The notes beneath the pieces are model-generated. The model saw only the letters and a list, made by a program, of their open reading frames with translations, had not been told where the DNA came from and made no database searches. A stretch of DNA of 34,806 nt from an uncultured Psychroflexus sp. (lineage in GTDB: Bacteria > Bacteroidota > Bacteroidia > Flavobacteriales > Flavobacteriaceae), in assembly GCA_913062845.1 (NCBI GenBank), contig CAJXVZ010000032.1:1-34806 (forward strand). Reading direction: 5' to 3'. Positions 17,815 through 26,711 of this stretch are shown piece after piece. Each line of letters starts with the position of its first letter. The first letter of the stretch is position 1. Both the position numbers and the translations under genes were made by a program.

Positions 17815-18738
17815 ATGAAAAAAATATTAATCATAGCAAGTATTATCGGTTTTCTAAATATAACCGATGCTTTTGCACAACAAGATCCGCAATACACTCA
17901 GTATATGTATAATATGAATGTACTGAATCCGGCCTATGCCGGCTCTAAAGAAAGCCTTTCAGTGGGCTTACTCTACAGAGACCAGTACACAGATATACCT
18001 GGAGGACCCCAAACATTTACTTTTGCCGCTCACACGCCGCTTGACAATGGTTTAGGTATTGGCTTAAGTGCGATCTCAGATCAAATTGGACCTGTCGAGG
18101 AAAATAATCTATATGCTGACATTTCATACACATTGGAATTGGGTGCAAAACACAAACTGGCATTTGGAATGAAAGCCGGTGCAACCTTTTTTGATGTGGG
18201 TCTTATAGATCTCGAGCTTCAGGATAATAATGATGTGGCTTTTAGTTCAAATATCAATGAGACTTTCGCCAATATTGGTGCTGGTTTCTTTTTCTATTCT
18301 GATAAGTATTATGTAGGCGTGTCTATGCCAAATTTTTTAAATTCAACTCACCTTGATGTGAATGACAGGGCTTTTGGTTCAGAAACACAGCATCTTTTCG
18401 TAACCGGTGGATATGTTTTTAATGTTTCTCCCAGTGTGAAACTTAAGCCATCGACAATGATAAGAACAGACCTGAATACTGAAGCAACTATAGACTTAAA
18501 TGCAAACGCTCTGTTTTTTGACAAATTTGAAATAGGTGCATCATACAGAACTGGCGATAGCTTTAGCGATACAAACTCCATAAGTGGGCTTGTAAACTTT
18601 AGAGCATTTGACGCACTGCAGGTAGGATTTGCCTATGACAGTGTTTCAAGTGTTTTAAACACGTCTTCTTACGAGGTTTTTGTCATTTTTGACATATTCT
18701 TCAAAAAGAAAACTTTCTCATCTCCACGTTTCTTCTAA
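17815..18738 (+). CDS. PorP/SprF family T9SS outer-membrane protein
   Basis: 307 aa. Signal peptide ends at AFAQ (about 1-22), followed by the family hallmark QDPQYTQYMYNMNVLNPAYAGSK. The rest is alternating beta-strand sequence with many aromatic ends (LSVGLLYRDQYTDIPGGPQTFTFAAHTPL...LGIGLSAISDQ...), typical of an outer-membrane barrel. In characterised members (SprF with SprB in Flavobacterium johnsoniae), the protein is needed for export of, or attachment to, its type B cargo. Here it lies directly downstream of two type B cargo genes and upstream of a PorE-like gene, so it is the likely dedicated partner of both. Length is normal. Confidence 0.93.
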   Translation: MKKILIIASIIGFLNITDAFAQQDPQYTQYMYNMNVLNPAYAGSKESLSVGLLYRDQYTDIPGGPQTFTFAAHTPLDNGLGIGLSAISDQIGPVEENNLYADISYTLELGAKHKLAFGMKAGATFFDVGLIDLELQDNNDVAFSSNINETFANIGAGFFFYSDKYYVGVSMPNFLNSTHLDVNDRAFGSETQHLFVTGGYVFNVSPSVKLKPSTMIRTDLNTEATIDLNANALFFDKFEIGASYRTGDSFSDTNSISGLVNFRAFDALQVGFAYDSVSSVLNTSSYEVFVIFDIFFKKKTFSSPRFF

Positions 18739-18761
18739 TATTAAAAATTTAGCTTAAAACC

Positions 18762-20636
18762 ATGAAAAATATAATTCAAACCACATTCATATTGATCTTA
18801 GCTGTTCAAATAGCTTTTGCTCAAAATGATGATACAAAAAAAGCAGACAAACATTTCGATAGATTAGAATACTTAGACGCTATTGAGGACTATGAAAAGC
18901 TCATAGAAAAAGGTAAGGCCAATGCATATGTTTATAAACAACTGGCTATAGCCACTTATAATGTATCAAGCAAAGAAAAGTCCGCAATGTATTATGAGGA
19001 ATATCTCGATATGGCCGAAAATGCATCTGCTGATGATTACTTTAGGTATGCCCAATTACTGGTAGCGCAAAAGGAATATGTAAAAGCCAAGGAAGCATTT
19101 CTGAGTTTTACTCAAAAAGCACCAAATGATAGCAGAGCCAAAGAATTTTTGGCAAATCCCGATTATATGATGGATCTGGAAGACAAGGAACCAAACTATA
19201 CTGCTGAAGCGCTTGAATTAAATTCAGAATATTCAGATTTTGCAGGTTATGAAAGTGATACATACCTTTACTTTACGAGTTCAAGAAACAAAAGTCGTCG
19301 GGACTACGGTTGGAACGATCAGCCAACTACAGATATCTATAAAGCAGAAAATGTAGCCGGGACCTTCAAAAACGAAAAACTTGTAGAAGGTGATGTAAAT
19401 TCAAAATTCAATGAGGGAACTATTGCCATTACAAATGATGGACAAACGCTTTATTTCTCAAGAAATAACTTCCTGGACGGAGATTATGAAAAAAGTGAAT
19501 CCGGTAGAAGTAAATTAAAAATTTATCGTGCGCAGTTGATCAACGGAGAATGGCAGGAAATTGAAGAATTGCCTTTCAACAGTGATGAATATGAAGTCAG
19601 CCACCCGGCTTTGAGTCCTGATAATTCAACACTTTACTTTTCAAGTGATATGGAAGGTGGCTTTGGCCAATCAGACTTATATATGGTAAGCATAAATGAC
19701 GATGGGTCTTTTGGGGAACCTCAAAATTTAGGAGCTACTGTCAATACCGAAGGCAGAGAAGGTTTTCCTTTTGTTGATGCAGATGGTAAACTATTCTTCT
19801 CTTCAGATGGCCATCTTGGCTTAGGTGGACTGGATGTGTTTTATTCTGATATGAGTGGTACACCTAAAAATTTAGGTAAACCAGTGAATAGCTCAATGGA
19901 CGATTTTGCATTTACTTACTTTAATCAGGTGGACAGAGGTTACGTATCCAGTAACAGAGGAGAAAATCCTTTAGATGACAATATTTACCAAATTGAATTA
20001 ATTAAACCACTTGAAGAAACAAATGTTATTGTCAAAGTCATAAACATGGATACTAACGAACCACTATCTGCGGCAGATGTGATTTTATATGACGATGAAG
20101 ACAATCAAATAGCAGCTAAAAGGACTGATATGAGTGGTGAAGCACAGCAAGTTGTCCTCAGCAAAATAGAATATGATGTTCAGGTCAACCTCGTGGATTT
20201 TGAAAGCAATTCTAAAACCGTCACCGCATTAGGTGATACCATGATGGTTGAAGTTAAACTCAAGCCTGTAGAAAAACTTATTGTTGAACGCGAGGTTACC
20301 TTACCAAACGTGTTTTTTGAGTTTGATAAATCCGAAATAAGACCAGAGGCCGCTTTTGAACTGGATAAGATTGCTGAAACGCTAATGAAATATGAGGATA
20401 TCAATATAAAAATTGAAAGTTATACAGATAGAAGAGGTCCTGAAGCATACAATAAAAAATTATCTGAAGCCAGAGCTCAAAGTACTCTGGAATACCTTGT
20501 AAGCAAAGGTATTGATGAATCCAGATTAACTGCTGAAGGCATGGGAGAAAGTAATCCTGTAAACGACTGTGCCAATGGCTGTACAGAAGAACAGCATGAA
20601 GAAAACAGACGTTCTAAATTCATTATCGTAGAATAA
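18762..20636 (+). CDS. PorE-like TPR / beta-propeller / OmpA-domain protein
   Basis: 624 aa. Signal peptide 1-20 (IAFAQ), no lipobox. Domains in order: TPR-like helices (about 22-125); a PD40-type propeller with repeated LYFSSxxxGGxGxxDLY blocks (about 150-410, for example SHPALSPDNSTLYFSSDMEGG); a carboxypeptidase-regulatory-like Ig domain (about 420-490); and an OmpA C-terminal peptidoglycan-binding domain (514-624) with FFEFDKSEIRP, D556 in YTDRRG and R571 in LSEARAQ, the residues that bind diaminopimelate. The same domain order is known for PorE of the T9SS, where the protein ties the secretion complex to peptidoglycan. Here it is last in the four-gene block, 23 nt after the PorP/SprF gene. 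A role in anchoring that machinery is inferred. Confidence 0.9.
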   Translation: MKNIIQTTFILILAVQIAFAQNDDTKKADKHFDRLEYLDAIEDYEKLIEKGKANAYVYKQLAIATYNVSSKEKSAMYYEEYLDMAENASADDYFRYAQLLVAQKEYVKAKEAFLSFTQKAPNDSRAKEFLANPDYMMDLEDKEPNYTAEALELNSEYSDFAGYESDTYLYFTSSRNKSRRDYGWNDQPTTDIYKAENVAGTFKNEKLVEGDVNSKFNEGTIAITNDGQTLYFSRNNFLDGDYEKSESGRSKLKIYRAQLINGEWQEIEELPFNSDEYEVSHPALSPDNSTLYFSSDMEGGFGQSDLYMVSINDDGSFGEPQNLGATVNTEGREGFPFVDADGKLFFSSDGHLGLGGLDVFYSDMSGTPKNLGKPVNSSMDDFAFTYFNQVDRGYVSSNRGENPLDDNIYQIELIKPLEETNVIVKVINMDTNEPLSAADVILYDDEDNQIAAKRTDMSGEAQQVVLSKIEYDVQVNLVDFESNSKTVTALGDTMMVEVKLKPVEKLIVEREVTLPNVFFEFDKSEIRPEAAFELDKIAETLMKYEDINIKIESYTDRRGPEAYNKKLSEARAQSTLEYLVSKGIDESRLTAEGMGESNPVNDCANGCTEEQHEENRRSKFIIVE

Positions 20637-20656
20637 GAGAATTCTTTTCATGATAT

Positions 20657-20685
20657 AAACCCCAACTTTATGTTGGGGTTTTTTT
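20657..20685 (+). terminator. Strong terminator ending the type B cargo block
   Basis: AAACCCCAAC (20657-20666), a TTTAT loop and GTTGGGGTTT (20672-20681) form a 10-bp stem, followed by further T residues to 20685. It begins 21 nt after the stop codon. Confidence 0.93.
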
Positions 20686-20714
20686 ATATTTTTATAGCAA
20701 GAAAGATCATAAAC

Positions 20715-21071
20715 ATGAAACGACAGTGTCTTGAATGTGGTATTGAAGTTATCGGCAGAACCGATAAGAAATTCTGTTCTGATTATTGTCGAAATGCTTT
20801 CAATAACAAAAAAAACAGAGACAGCAAGAATATCATAAGAAATACAAATAATCTGCTCAGGAAAAATTACAGGATATTGGAGAAGCTTAATCCCAACCAA
20901 AAAACAAAAACTACAAAAGACAATTTACAGCGTAAAGGCTTTAATTTTAATTATTTCACCAGTATTTACAAAACCAAAACAGGAAAGGTGTATTATTTTG
21001 TTTACGATCAGGGCTATTTACCTCTCGGTAATAATTTTTATGCTTTAGTAAAACGAATTAAAGATGATTAA
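20715..21071 (+). CDS. Small zinc-finger protein of unknown function
   Basis: 118 aa. I take the ATG at 20715, not the upstream ATG at 20670, because the longer form would start inside the terminator hairpin and prepend a hydrophobic stretch before a cytoplasmic-looking protein. Near the N-terminus four Cys are spaced C5-x2-C8-x12-C21-x3-C25 (CLECG...KKFCSDYCRNAFNN), a treble-clef/zinc-ribbon-like motif. The rest is basic (many Lys, Arg, Asn) with a C-terminal beta-rich end (VYYFVYDQGY...FYALVKRI). Nucleic-acid binding is plausible but unproved. The stop overlaps the start of the M28 peptidase by 8 nt, so translation of the two is probably coupled. Confidence 0.8.
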   Translation: MKRQCLECGIEVIGRTDKKFCSDYCRNAFNNKKNRDSKNIIRNTNNLLRKNYRILEKLNPNQKTKTTKDNLQRKGFNFNYFTSIYKTKTGKVYYFVYDQGYLPLGNNFYALVKRIKDD

Positions 21072-23376
21072 GGGTAAATTATACAGCTTTGTAGCGCTTA
21101 TAGTATTCGTTGTTAGCATTTGGTATGTCTTCTATGATTTTTCGCCACATTACTCAACAGATTTTAACGCCAAAAGCACCGAGTTTTCAACGGACAGAGC
21201 TTTTGAACACGTCAAAGAGATTGCAAAAAACAAACATTACGTAGGAACTAGAGAACATAGTTTTACAAGAAACTACATCATAAATGAACTGGAGAGGTTG
21301 GGACTTAAGGTCCATACACAATCAGATTATACCCTCAATAAATACGGTGAGTTTACTATTCCGGAAAATATCATTGCCAGAATTGAAGGTAAGGATCCAA
21401 AAGCGAAATCACTGGTGTTGTTATCCCACTACGATTCAGCTCCGCATTCTTCATTTGGGGCCAGCGATGCTGCAAGCGGTGTAGCCGCAATTCTTGAAGC
21501 AGTAAGAGCATACCTCGCAAGAGGTGTTCAACCTGAACACGATATTATTATATGTTTTTCTGATGCTGAGGAGTTAGGCCTGCTGGGCGCGAAATTGTTT
21601 GTAAACAAGCACCAATGGGCCAAAAACATGGGACTTGTCATCAATTTTGAAGCCAGAGGCAGCGGCGGACCAAGCAATATGATCGTGGAAACTAATCATG
21701 GAAATTCTCAACTCATTAAAAAGTTTTCCGGTTCCGGTGTTGACAATCCTCTAGGCACCTCGTTAATGTATAGCGTGTACAAATTATTACCAAACGATAC
21801 AGATTCAACAGTTTTTAGAGAAGATGCCGATGTTCCCAGTTTTTTCTTTGCCTTTATAGACGATCATTTTGATTATCATACCAGTTTAGATACGCCGGAA
21901 AGACTGGACAAAAATTCACTTACCCATCAGGGTGACTATGCGCTGAATCTCCTTGACTATTTCAGCAAAGAATCTCTAAATGACAAATTAAAGTCCGAAA
22001 CAGACTCGGTTTACTTTGACCTGCCAGAAATCGGTATGGTTTATTATCCTTTTAGCTGGATATGGATAATGTACATCGTTTTTGTGATCTTCTTTATCCT
22101 TGTACTTATATGGGGCTATAAACATAAAGCTATCTCAAGAGCCGAAATTTTTAAAGGATTTTTACCTTATTTCTTAAGCATACTTTTTTCATTTTTATTA
22201 GGGTATTTTGGATGGGAAGCTGTTATTTATTTTTATCCTCACTATACGGAAATTTTACAGGGCTTTCCCTATAATGGCCATAATTATATTTTTGCTTTCA
22301 TTTCTTTCAGCTTAAGTTTCAGTCTCGCCATATATTCAAAATTTCAGAAGAGCTTAAACACGCATAATGCGCTTGTAGCACCAATTTTTATGTGGTTTAT
22401 CATTTGTGCATTAATCAATATGTATCTTCCCGGTGCTGCTTATTTCAGTCTTGCGTTGGGTTTTTCACTTGTAGTTTTTGCTTTTTCAGTTTTCAGGGAA
22501 GTTCCTAATCTATTTCTGGTTTGGATGCTGTATCTACCTGCAATAGGACTGGTCATACCTCTCTTGGAGTTTTTTCCTGTAGGCCTGGGAATGAGCATGG
22601 TGGTAATATCTACTGTTATGTGTGCATTGCTTTTTGGCTTAATGTATGGCTTTATTGGTTACCTGCCCTTTAAGAGCAATTTGTCTGTACTATTCCTGTT
22701 GTTAGGCATAGCTTTCATGATTGTATGTCATGTAAATTCTGGTTTTACCAAAACACAGCCCAAACCAAACAGCCTGGTTTACTTACTGGATAAGGTTTCT
22801 GGTAAAGCCTACTGGAATACTTATGATTCCAAGCTGGACAATTGGAATAGAAGTTTTTTTAAGGATACGATTAGTCTCAAGAACACCTCTTTACAAAGTA
22901 AATATTCTACGGGGTTCAGCTTATCTTCTAAAGCTCAGTTTGTAAATTTTGAATCTTCAAAATTCAATATTGAATTAGATTCGTTGGACGATGGAAGGGT
23001 AAATGTAAAACTTGAGATCTATCCTGAAGAGGATATAAGACGTATAGAGATCTATGCAGATAAGTCCTATAATTTTGATGAATTTTCTGTAAATGATCAA
23101 AAAGCAGATAGTATTCAGGGAAAGAAAAGCAAATATCATATTTTCAAAAAAAGATACCAAACCAGACTACTCACCTATCATGTTGTAAACCGCGAAAAAC
23201 TTGAAATAGAATTTGTTGGCAAACTTCCTATACCAGAGTTTGAAATTTTTGAAACACGTTTTGACCTCCTTAAAAACGAGAAACTAAAAGTTCCAAAACG
23301 CCAACCCGATATGATTGCCAAACCATTCGTTGTAAATGATGCCATTATATTAAAACAAAGTATACTTTTTAAGTAA
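21064..23376 (+). CDS. Membrane-bound M28 family metallopeptidase
   Basis: 770 aa. Zinc aminopeptidase of the M28 family. An N-terminal membrane anchor (about 5-24) is followed by the catalytic domain. Putative metal and catalytic residues: H122 (SHYDS), D135 (ASDAASG), E169/E170 (DAEELGLLG), E196 (NFEARG) and H272 (DYHTSLDT). After about residue 325 come some eight hydrophobic segments (YPFSWIWIMYIVFVIFFILVL onward) and then a soluble beta-rich tail (about 575-770). This layout recalls the vacuolar/ER M28 peptidases (Pff1/Fxna type) with extra membrane helices. The catalytic domain probably faces the periplasm. It overlaps the zinc-finger gene by 8 nt and is followed after 2 nt by the epimerase-like gene, indicating one operon. 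Confidence 0.9.
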   Translation: MIKGKLYSFVALIVFVVSIWYVFYDFSPHYSTDFNAKSTEFSTDRAFEHVKEIAKNKHYVGTREHSFTRNYIINELERLGLKVHTQSDYTLNKYGEFTIPENIIARIEGKDPKAKSLVLLSHYDSAPHSSFGASDAASGVAAILEAVRAYLARGVQPEHDIIICFSDAEELGLLGAKLFVNKHQWAKNMGLVINFEARGSGGPSNMIVETNHGNSQLIKKFSGSGVDNPLGTSLMYSVYKLLPNDTDSTVFREDADVPSFFFAFIDDHFDYHTSLDTPERLDKNSLTHQGDYALNLLDYFSKESLNDKLKSETDSVYFDLPEIGMVYYPFSWIWIMYIVFVIFFILVLIWGYKHKAISRAEIFKGFLPYFLSILFSFLLGYFGWEAVIYFYPHYTEILQGFPYNGHNYIFAFISFSLSFSLAIYSKFQKSLNTHNALVAPIFMWFIICALINMYLPGAAYFSLALGFSLVVFAFSVFREVPNLFLVWMLYLPAIGLVIPLLEFFPVGLGMSMVVISTVMCALLFGLMYGFIGYLPFKSNLSVLFLLLGIAFMIVCHVNSGFTKTQPKPNSLVYLLDKVSGKAYWNTYDSKLDNWNRSFFKDTISLKNTSLQSKYSTGFSLSSKAQFVNFESSKFNIELDSLDDGRVNVKLEIYPEEDIRRIEIYADKSYNFDEFSVNDQKADSIQGKKSKYHIFKKRYQTRLLTYHVVNREKLEIEFVGKLPIPEFEIFETRFDLLKNEKLKVPKRQPDMIAKPFVVNDAIILKQSILFK

Positions 23377-23378
23377 AA

Positions 23379-24194
23379 ATGACTGCTTATGAAAACATCG
23401 GTATTCTTGGATGTGGCTGGCTTGGAAAAGCAACAGCCCAGGCACTCATTTCAAAAGGCTATAAGGTAAAGGGATCTGTTACATCTGCCGAGAGAATAGA
23501 AGATTTAAAAAGATCTGGGGTTGATCCTTATGTTATCAAATTAGACAAGTCAGACGAAATAAAAAATCTAAAAGCTTTTCTTCACAACCTTGAAATTTTG
23601 ATCATTGCAATTCCTCCTAAAATTAAACATTCAGAGTATACGCTGCTCGATAGTTTGAAGCTTATGTTTAAGAACTATGACATCAATCATATTGATAAAC
23701 TCATATATATCAGCTCTACCGGTGTTTTTAAAGATGGTATTGATGCCGTTTACAATGAAGATTCTAAACCAAATAATACCTCGGAGCGGGCAAAGTTACT
23801 CATCAATTTAGAAAATTTGGTCTTAAGCCAAAAAAGCACCTTCAAATCTGTTATTCTGAGATATGGTGGGCTTATAAAACACGGAGGCAGACACCCTGTT
23901 CGCTTTTTAAGCAGCAAAAAAAATATTGCAAATCCCGAATCACCCGTAAATCTTATAGAGCAAAAGGACGCAGTCAAACTGCTGATCAGGATCATTGAAA
24001 TTGATTGTCAGCAGAATATTTTTCATGGCGTTTATCCTGCGCATCCTTCAAGAGAGAAATATTATTCAGCAAAAGCAAAGGAACTAGGCCTAAGCCAACC
24101 TGAATTCGACCAAAGTAAGAAATCAGACGGAAAAACAATATCTTCTGACAAAACCCAAAAGATTTTAAAATTCAATTTCGAATCTGGTATATAA
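23379..24194 (+). CDS. NAD(P)-binding epimerase/dehydrogenase-like protein (YeeZ type)
   Basis: 271 aa. Rossmann-fold protein: the N-terminus has IGILGCGWLG, with G11-x-G13-x-x-G16, the dinucleotide-binding turn. Later come IIAIPP and LIYISSTGVFKDG (about 110-123), the position of the SDR catalytic Ser. The following VYNEDS has the Tyr but no classic YxxxK, so enzymatic competence is uncertain. Best match is the YeeZ-like branch of NAD-dependent epimerase/dehydratases, whose substrates are mostly unknown. It starts 2 nt after the M28 stop, implying translational coupling. No signal peptide. Confidence 0.83.
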   Translation: MTAYENIGILGCGWLGKATAQALISKGYKVKGSVTSAERIEDLKRSGVDPYVIKLDKSDEIKNLKAFLHNLEILIIAIPPKIKHSEYTLLDSLKLMFKNYDINHIDKLIYISSTGVFKDGIDAVYNEDSKPNNTSERAKLLINLENLVLSQKSTFKSVILRYGGLIKHGGRHPVRFLSSKKNIANPESPVNLIEQKDAVKLLIRIIEIDCQQNIFHGVYPAHPSREKYYSAKAKELGLSQPEFDQSKKSDGKTISSDKTQKILKFNFESGI

Positions 24195-24298
24195 AGCTGT
24201 GCTATTTAAGGTTGTGAACATAAGCCTAAAACAATCTTATCAAGGATAATATAAACAGCTTAATTATTGTACTTTTATAGTTTAAATTCAAAAAAGAT

Positions 24299-25207
24299 AT
24301 GAAAAACTTGTATCCTTTGATGCTGATTTTATTGCTTTTTGCTTGTAAGAAAACACAGGAAAGAAAAAATACCCATAAAGCCAGGTCTGACAGCATTGAA
24401 ATAATATCTCCTTTAGAAAAATTGGCTACAGATTTTAAGTTTACCGAGGGTCCTGCTGTCGATAAAGACGGAAATGTATATTTCTCAGATATTCCTAATT
24501 CCAAAATATGGATTTGGACAACTGAAGACACTTTAAAACTATTCAGAGCAAATTCTAATGGCTCTAATGGTTTGTATTTTGACAAAGATCAAAATCTGTT
24601 GGCTTGTGAAGGCTATGCCGGACAAATAAGTTTAACAACACCAGAAGGCGATTATATAACTATTGCCTCTGAATACGATGGTAAACCATTCAATTCAACC
24701 AACGATTTATGGCCGGATAAAAAAGGTGGTGTTTACTTTACCGATCCTCAGTACGGAGGCAATCTGGACAGTCTTAATCAGGGCGGAATGCACGTTTTTT
24801 ATTTGCATCTGGGTCATGAAAACATCAGCAGAGTTTGTAGTGATTTAAATCGGCCAAATGGTATTGTCGGCACACCCGATGGCAAAACACTTTATGTTTC
24901 AGACCGTGGCGCAGGAAAAACCTATCAGTACAAGATCAATGATGACGGAAGCTTAACCGACAAAAGCTTAATTATTGATGAAGGCAGTGATGGAATGACC
25001 CTAGATCAAAATGGAAATATCTACATCACAACCAAAGACAAATCTCAGATTGACATATTCACAAAAGATGGAGAATTGATAAAAACAATCGACATCCCAG
25101 AGTCACCAACCAACGTCTGCTTTGGAGGAAAAGGCAGAGACAAACTTTATATCACAGCACGAACTTCACTTTATCGGATAGGTTTGAATATGAAAGGGGT
25201 GGATTAA
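24299..25207 (+). CDS. SMP-30/gluconolactonase-like lipoprotein
   Basis: 302 aa. N-terminus MKNLYPLMLILLLFAC is a lipoprotein signal with the lipid-modified Cys at 16. The mature part is a six-bladed propeller of the SMP-30/gluconolactonase/LRE type: FTEGPAVDKDGNVYFSDIPNSKIW (Glu metal ligand in TEGP), STNDLWPDKKGGVYFTDPQYG (Asn and Asp), and LNRPNGIVGTPDGKTLYVSD (Asn), ending in SPTNVCFGGKGRDKLYITA. The likely reaction is hydrolysis of a sugar lactone, with a divalent metal in the propeller centre, in the periplasm or at the outer membrane. The true substrate is unknown. It stands alone, 104 nt after the epimerase-like gene. Confidence 0.9.
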   Translation: MKNLYPLMLILLLFACKKTQERKNTHKARSDSIEIISPLEKLATDFKFTEGPAVDKDGNVYFSDIPNSKIWIWTTEDTLKLFRANSNGSNGLYFDKDQNLLACEGYAGQISLTTPEGDYITIASEYDGKPFNSTNDLWPDKKGGVYFTDPQYGGNLDSLNQGGMHVFYLHLGHENISRVCSDLNRPNGIVGTPDGKTLYVSDRGAGKTYQYKINDDGSLTDKSLIIDEGSDGMTLDQNGNIYITTKDKSQIDIFTKDGELIKTIDIPESPTNVCFGGKGRDKLYITARTSLYRIGLNMKGVD

Positions 25208-25280
25208 AAATTTAAATTTTGAATTATTAATTTTAGATGCAAAATGGTACCTTAAAAGACTATGAATTAAAATTAAGTTG

Positions 25281-25318
25281 TTCAATCATAATGAATAAAA
25301 GTGTTCATTATGAATGAA
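25281..25318. repeat. 15-bp imperfect inverted repeat upstream of the GNAT gene
   Basis: TCATAATGAA (25286-25295) and TTCATTATGA (25304-25313) are perfect reverse complements with an 8-nt spacer. After one mismatch they are extended by TTCA (25281-25284) and TGAA (25315-25318). No T-tract follows. It sits 56 nt before the GTG of the GNAT gene and 74 nt after the SMP-30 stop. It could be an operator or a hairpin. Confidence 0.7.
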
Positions 25319-25373
25319 AGCTATTATTTATTGATATTGGATATATTAGCAAACTGATAAAAAACATAATAGC

Positions 25374-25904
25374 GTGAAAATACACCTCCAAACAGAACGC
25401 TACAACGTTCGTGATATCGAGGACTATGATCTTGAAGATATGTTTGACTTGGATTCTAATCCCAATGTGCATAAGTATATAGGGAATCAACCCATTTCTA
25501 AACCTGAAGAGGCTGAAGAAATTATAAAAAATATAAAAAGACAGTACGAAAACTTTGGCGTTGGCCGATGGGCCATAGCCGATAAAGTGACTGATGAATT
25601 CATAGGCTGGACTGGCTTTAAACGTGAAGAAAAACTAAGACCAGACAGGGTTTATCTCGATTTAGGCTATAGACTTAGGGAAAAATTCTGGGGTCAAGGT
25701 ATTGCTGCAGAAACAGCTAAGGCTTGTCTGAAATACGGTTTCGATACTTTAAATTACAAAGAAGTATTTGCTTGTGCAGACATAAATCACCTGGCTTCAA
25801 ACAAAATTTTACTTAAAATAGGTTTTCAGTATGTTGAAGACTTTGAGTTTGAAGGTAAGAAGTTGCATTGGTATGCCATTAAGCCTGAAGAAAAGTTCTT
25901 TTAG
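25374..25904 (+). CDS. GNAT acetyltransferase, RimJ/RimL type
   Basis: 176 aa, starting with GTG (the next Met is at residue 23, after the conserved first strand LQTERYNVRDI, so GTG is preferred). GNAT fold: acetyl-CoA-binding motif around WGQGIAAE (106-113) after the strand YLDLGYRL, and N143 in HLASNKILLKIGFQ, a typical motif B feature of RimJ/L proteins that acetylate N-terminal amino groups or small amines. The substrate cannot be named. Cytoplasmic. Its upstream region carries the inverted repeat at 25281-25318, which may control it. Confidence 0.9.
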   Translation: MKIHLQTERYNVRDIEDYDLEDMFDLDSNPNVHKYIGNQPISKPEEAEEIIKNIKRQYENFGVGRWAIADKVTDEFIGWTGFKREEKLRPDRVYLDLGYRLREKFWGQGIAAETAKACLKYGFDTLNYKEVFACADINHLASNKILLKIGFQYVEDFEFEGKKLHWYAIKPEEKFF

Positions 25905-25994
25905 ACATCTTACGTCTTCCTCAAAACCTCTCATGCATGATGGCCATTGCTTTGAAAGCAAATTTTTAGTAATTTCACATTAATAATTTGAAGT

Positions 25995-26696
25995 ATGTTC
26001 AGAATATTTCGAAATTTAAGACACAAGAAAACGCTTGAAAGATCAAAAAGTTATTTTCTTTATGCTATCGGTGAAATAATTCTGGTGGTCATTGGTATTT
26101 TGATCGCTCTTTATTTAAATACCCGGAAAGAAGAATTCCAAGAAAAACAAAACGAAATTGTCTTACTGGAAAAATTAAAAGAAGAAAATTTATACAATAT
26201 TGATTTACTCAAAGACAATGAAGATTATCATCAAAAGGTGCCTGAAATGTTTTATAGCCTGGTAGATTATCTATCTGAAAATAGATTAGATAGTATCACT
26301 GATTCTTTGGCTTATTATTTAAATGAAACCATGAAAACACCTGCATATTCTTTCAGCCAGGGCAATCTTAACAATTATATTGTATCTCAAAAAAACAACT
26401 TTCCTGAAATAAACCGGGAAGTGATTTACCTTAAAAATCTTCAGGATGACCTCAATGTGATCTCTAATAAATCTGTTGATTTAAAATTAGAGGATTTTTA
26501 TAAATTCATCAACAACGACATAGATTTTTATACCGGAGAGATCTATTCGACAAAGACTATTAATTCAGTGGCATTTAGAAACAATATATTTTTAATGCAA
26601 AGTGTAGAAGAAGAGTTAGCCAAAATTTTTGGCTTGACCATTGGGCAAATGCGCAAAGTAGATTCTTTGATAGTCAGAACATTAAAAGAAAACTGA
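25995..26696 (+). CDS. DUF6090-type membrane protein of unknown function
   Basis: 233 aa. The N-terminus (MFRIFRNLRHKKTLERSKSYFLYAIGEIILVVIGILIALYLNT) has a basic cytoplasmic start, then one strong membrane helix (about 24-42) with the YAIGEIxLVVIGILIAL pattern that I recognise from the Bacteroidota DUF6090 family. The rest is charged and mostly helical, probably periplasmic. No catalytic motif is seen. Genes of this family are numerous in flavobacteria and no function is established, to my knowledge. It ends 15 nt before the convergent TonB receptor gene, with no obvious terminator between. Confidence 0.85.
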   Translation: MFRIFRNLRHKKTLERSKSYFLYAIGEIILVVIGILIALYLNTRKEEFQEKQNEIVLLEKLKEENLYNIDLLKDNEDYHQKVPEMFYSLVDYLSENRLDSITDSLAYYLNETMKTPAYSFSQGNLNNYIVSQKNNFPEINREVIYLKNLQDDLNVISNKSVDLKLEDFYKFINNDIDFYTGEIYSTKTINSVAFRNNIFLMQSVEEELAKIFGLTIGQMRKVDSLIVRTLKEN

Positions 26697-26711
26697 ATTT
26701 AACCAGTACCA

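Noticed and set aside
20526-20900. 124-aa minus-strand frame across the PorE-like 3' end and zinc-finger gene
   Set aside because: Antisense to two well-supported genes and runs through the terminator hairpin; no recognisable domain.
25947-25968. Possible terminator between the GNAT gene and the DUF6090 gene
   Set aside because: The TTGCT/AGCAA stem is only 5 bp with a weak T-run; too poor to call.
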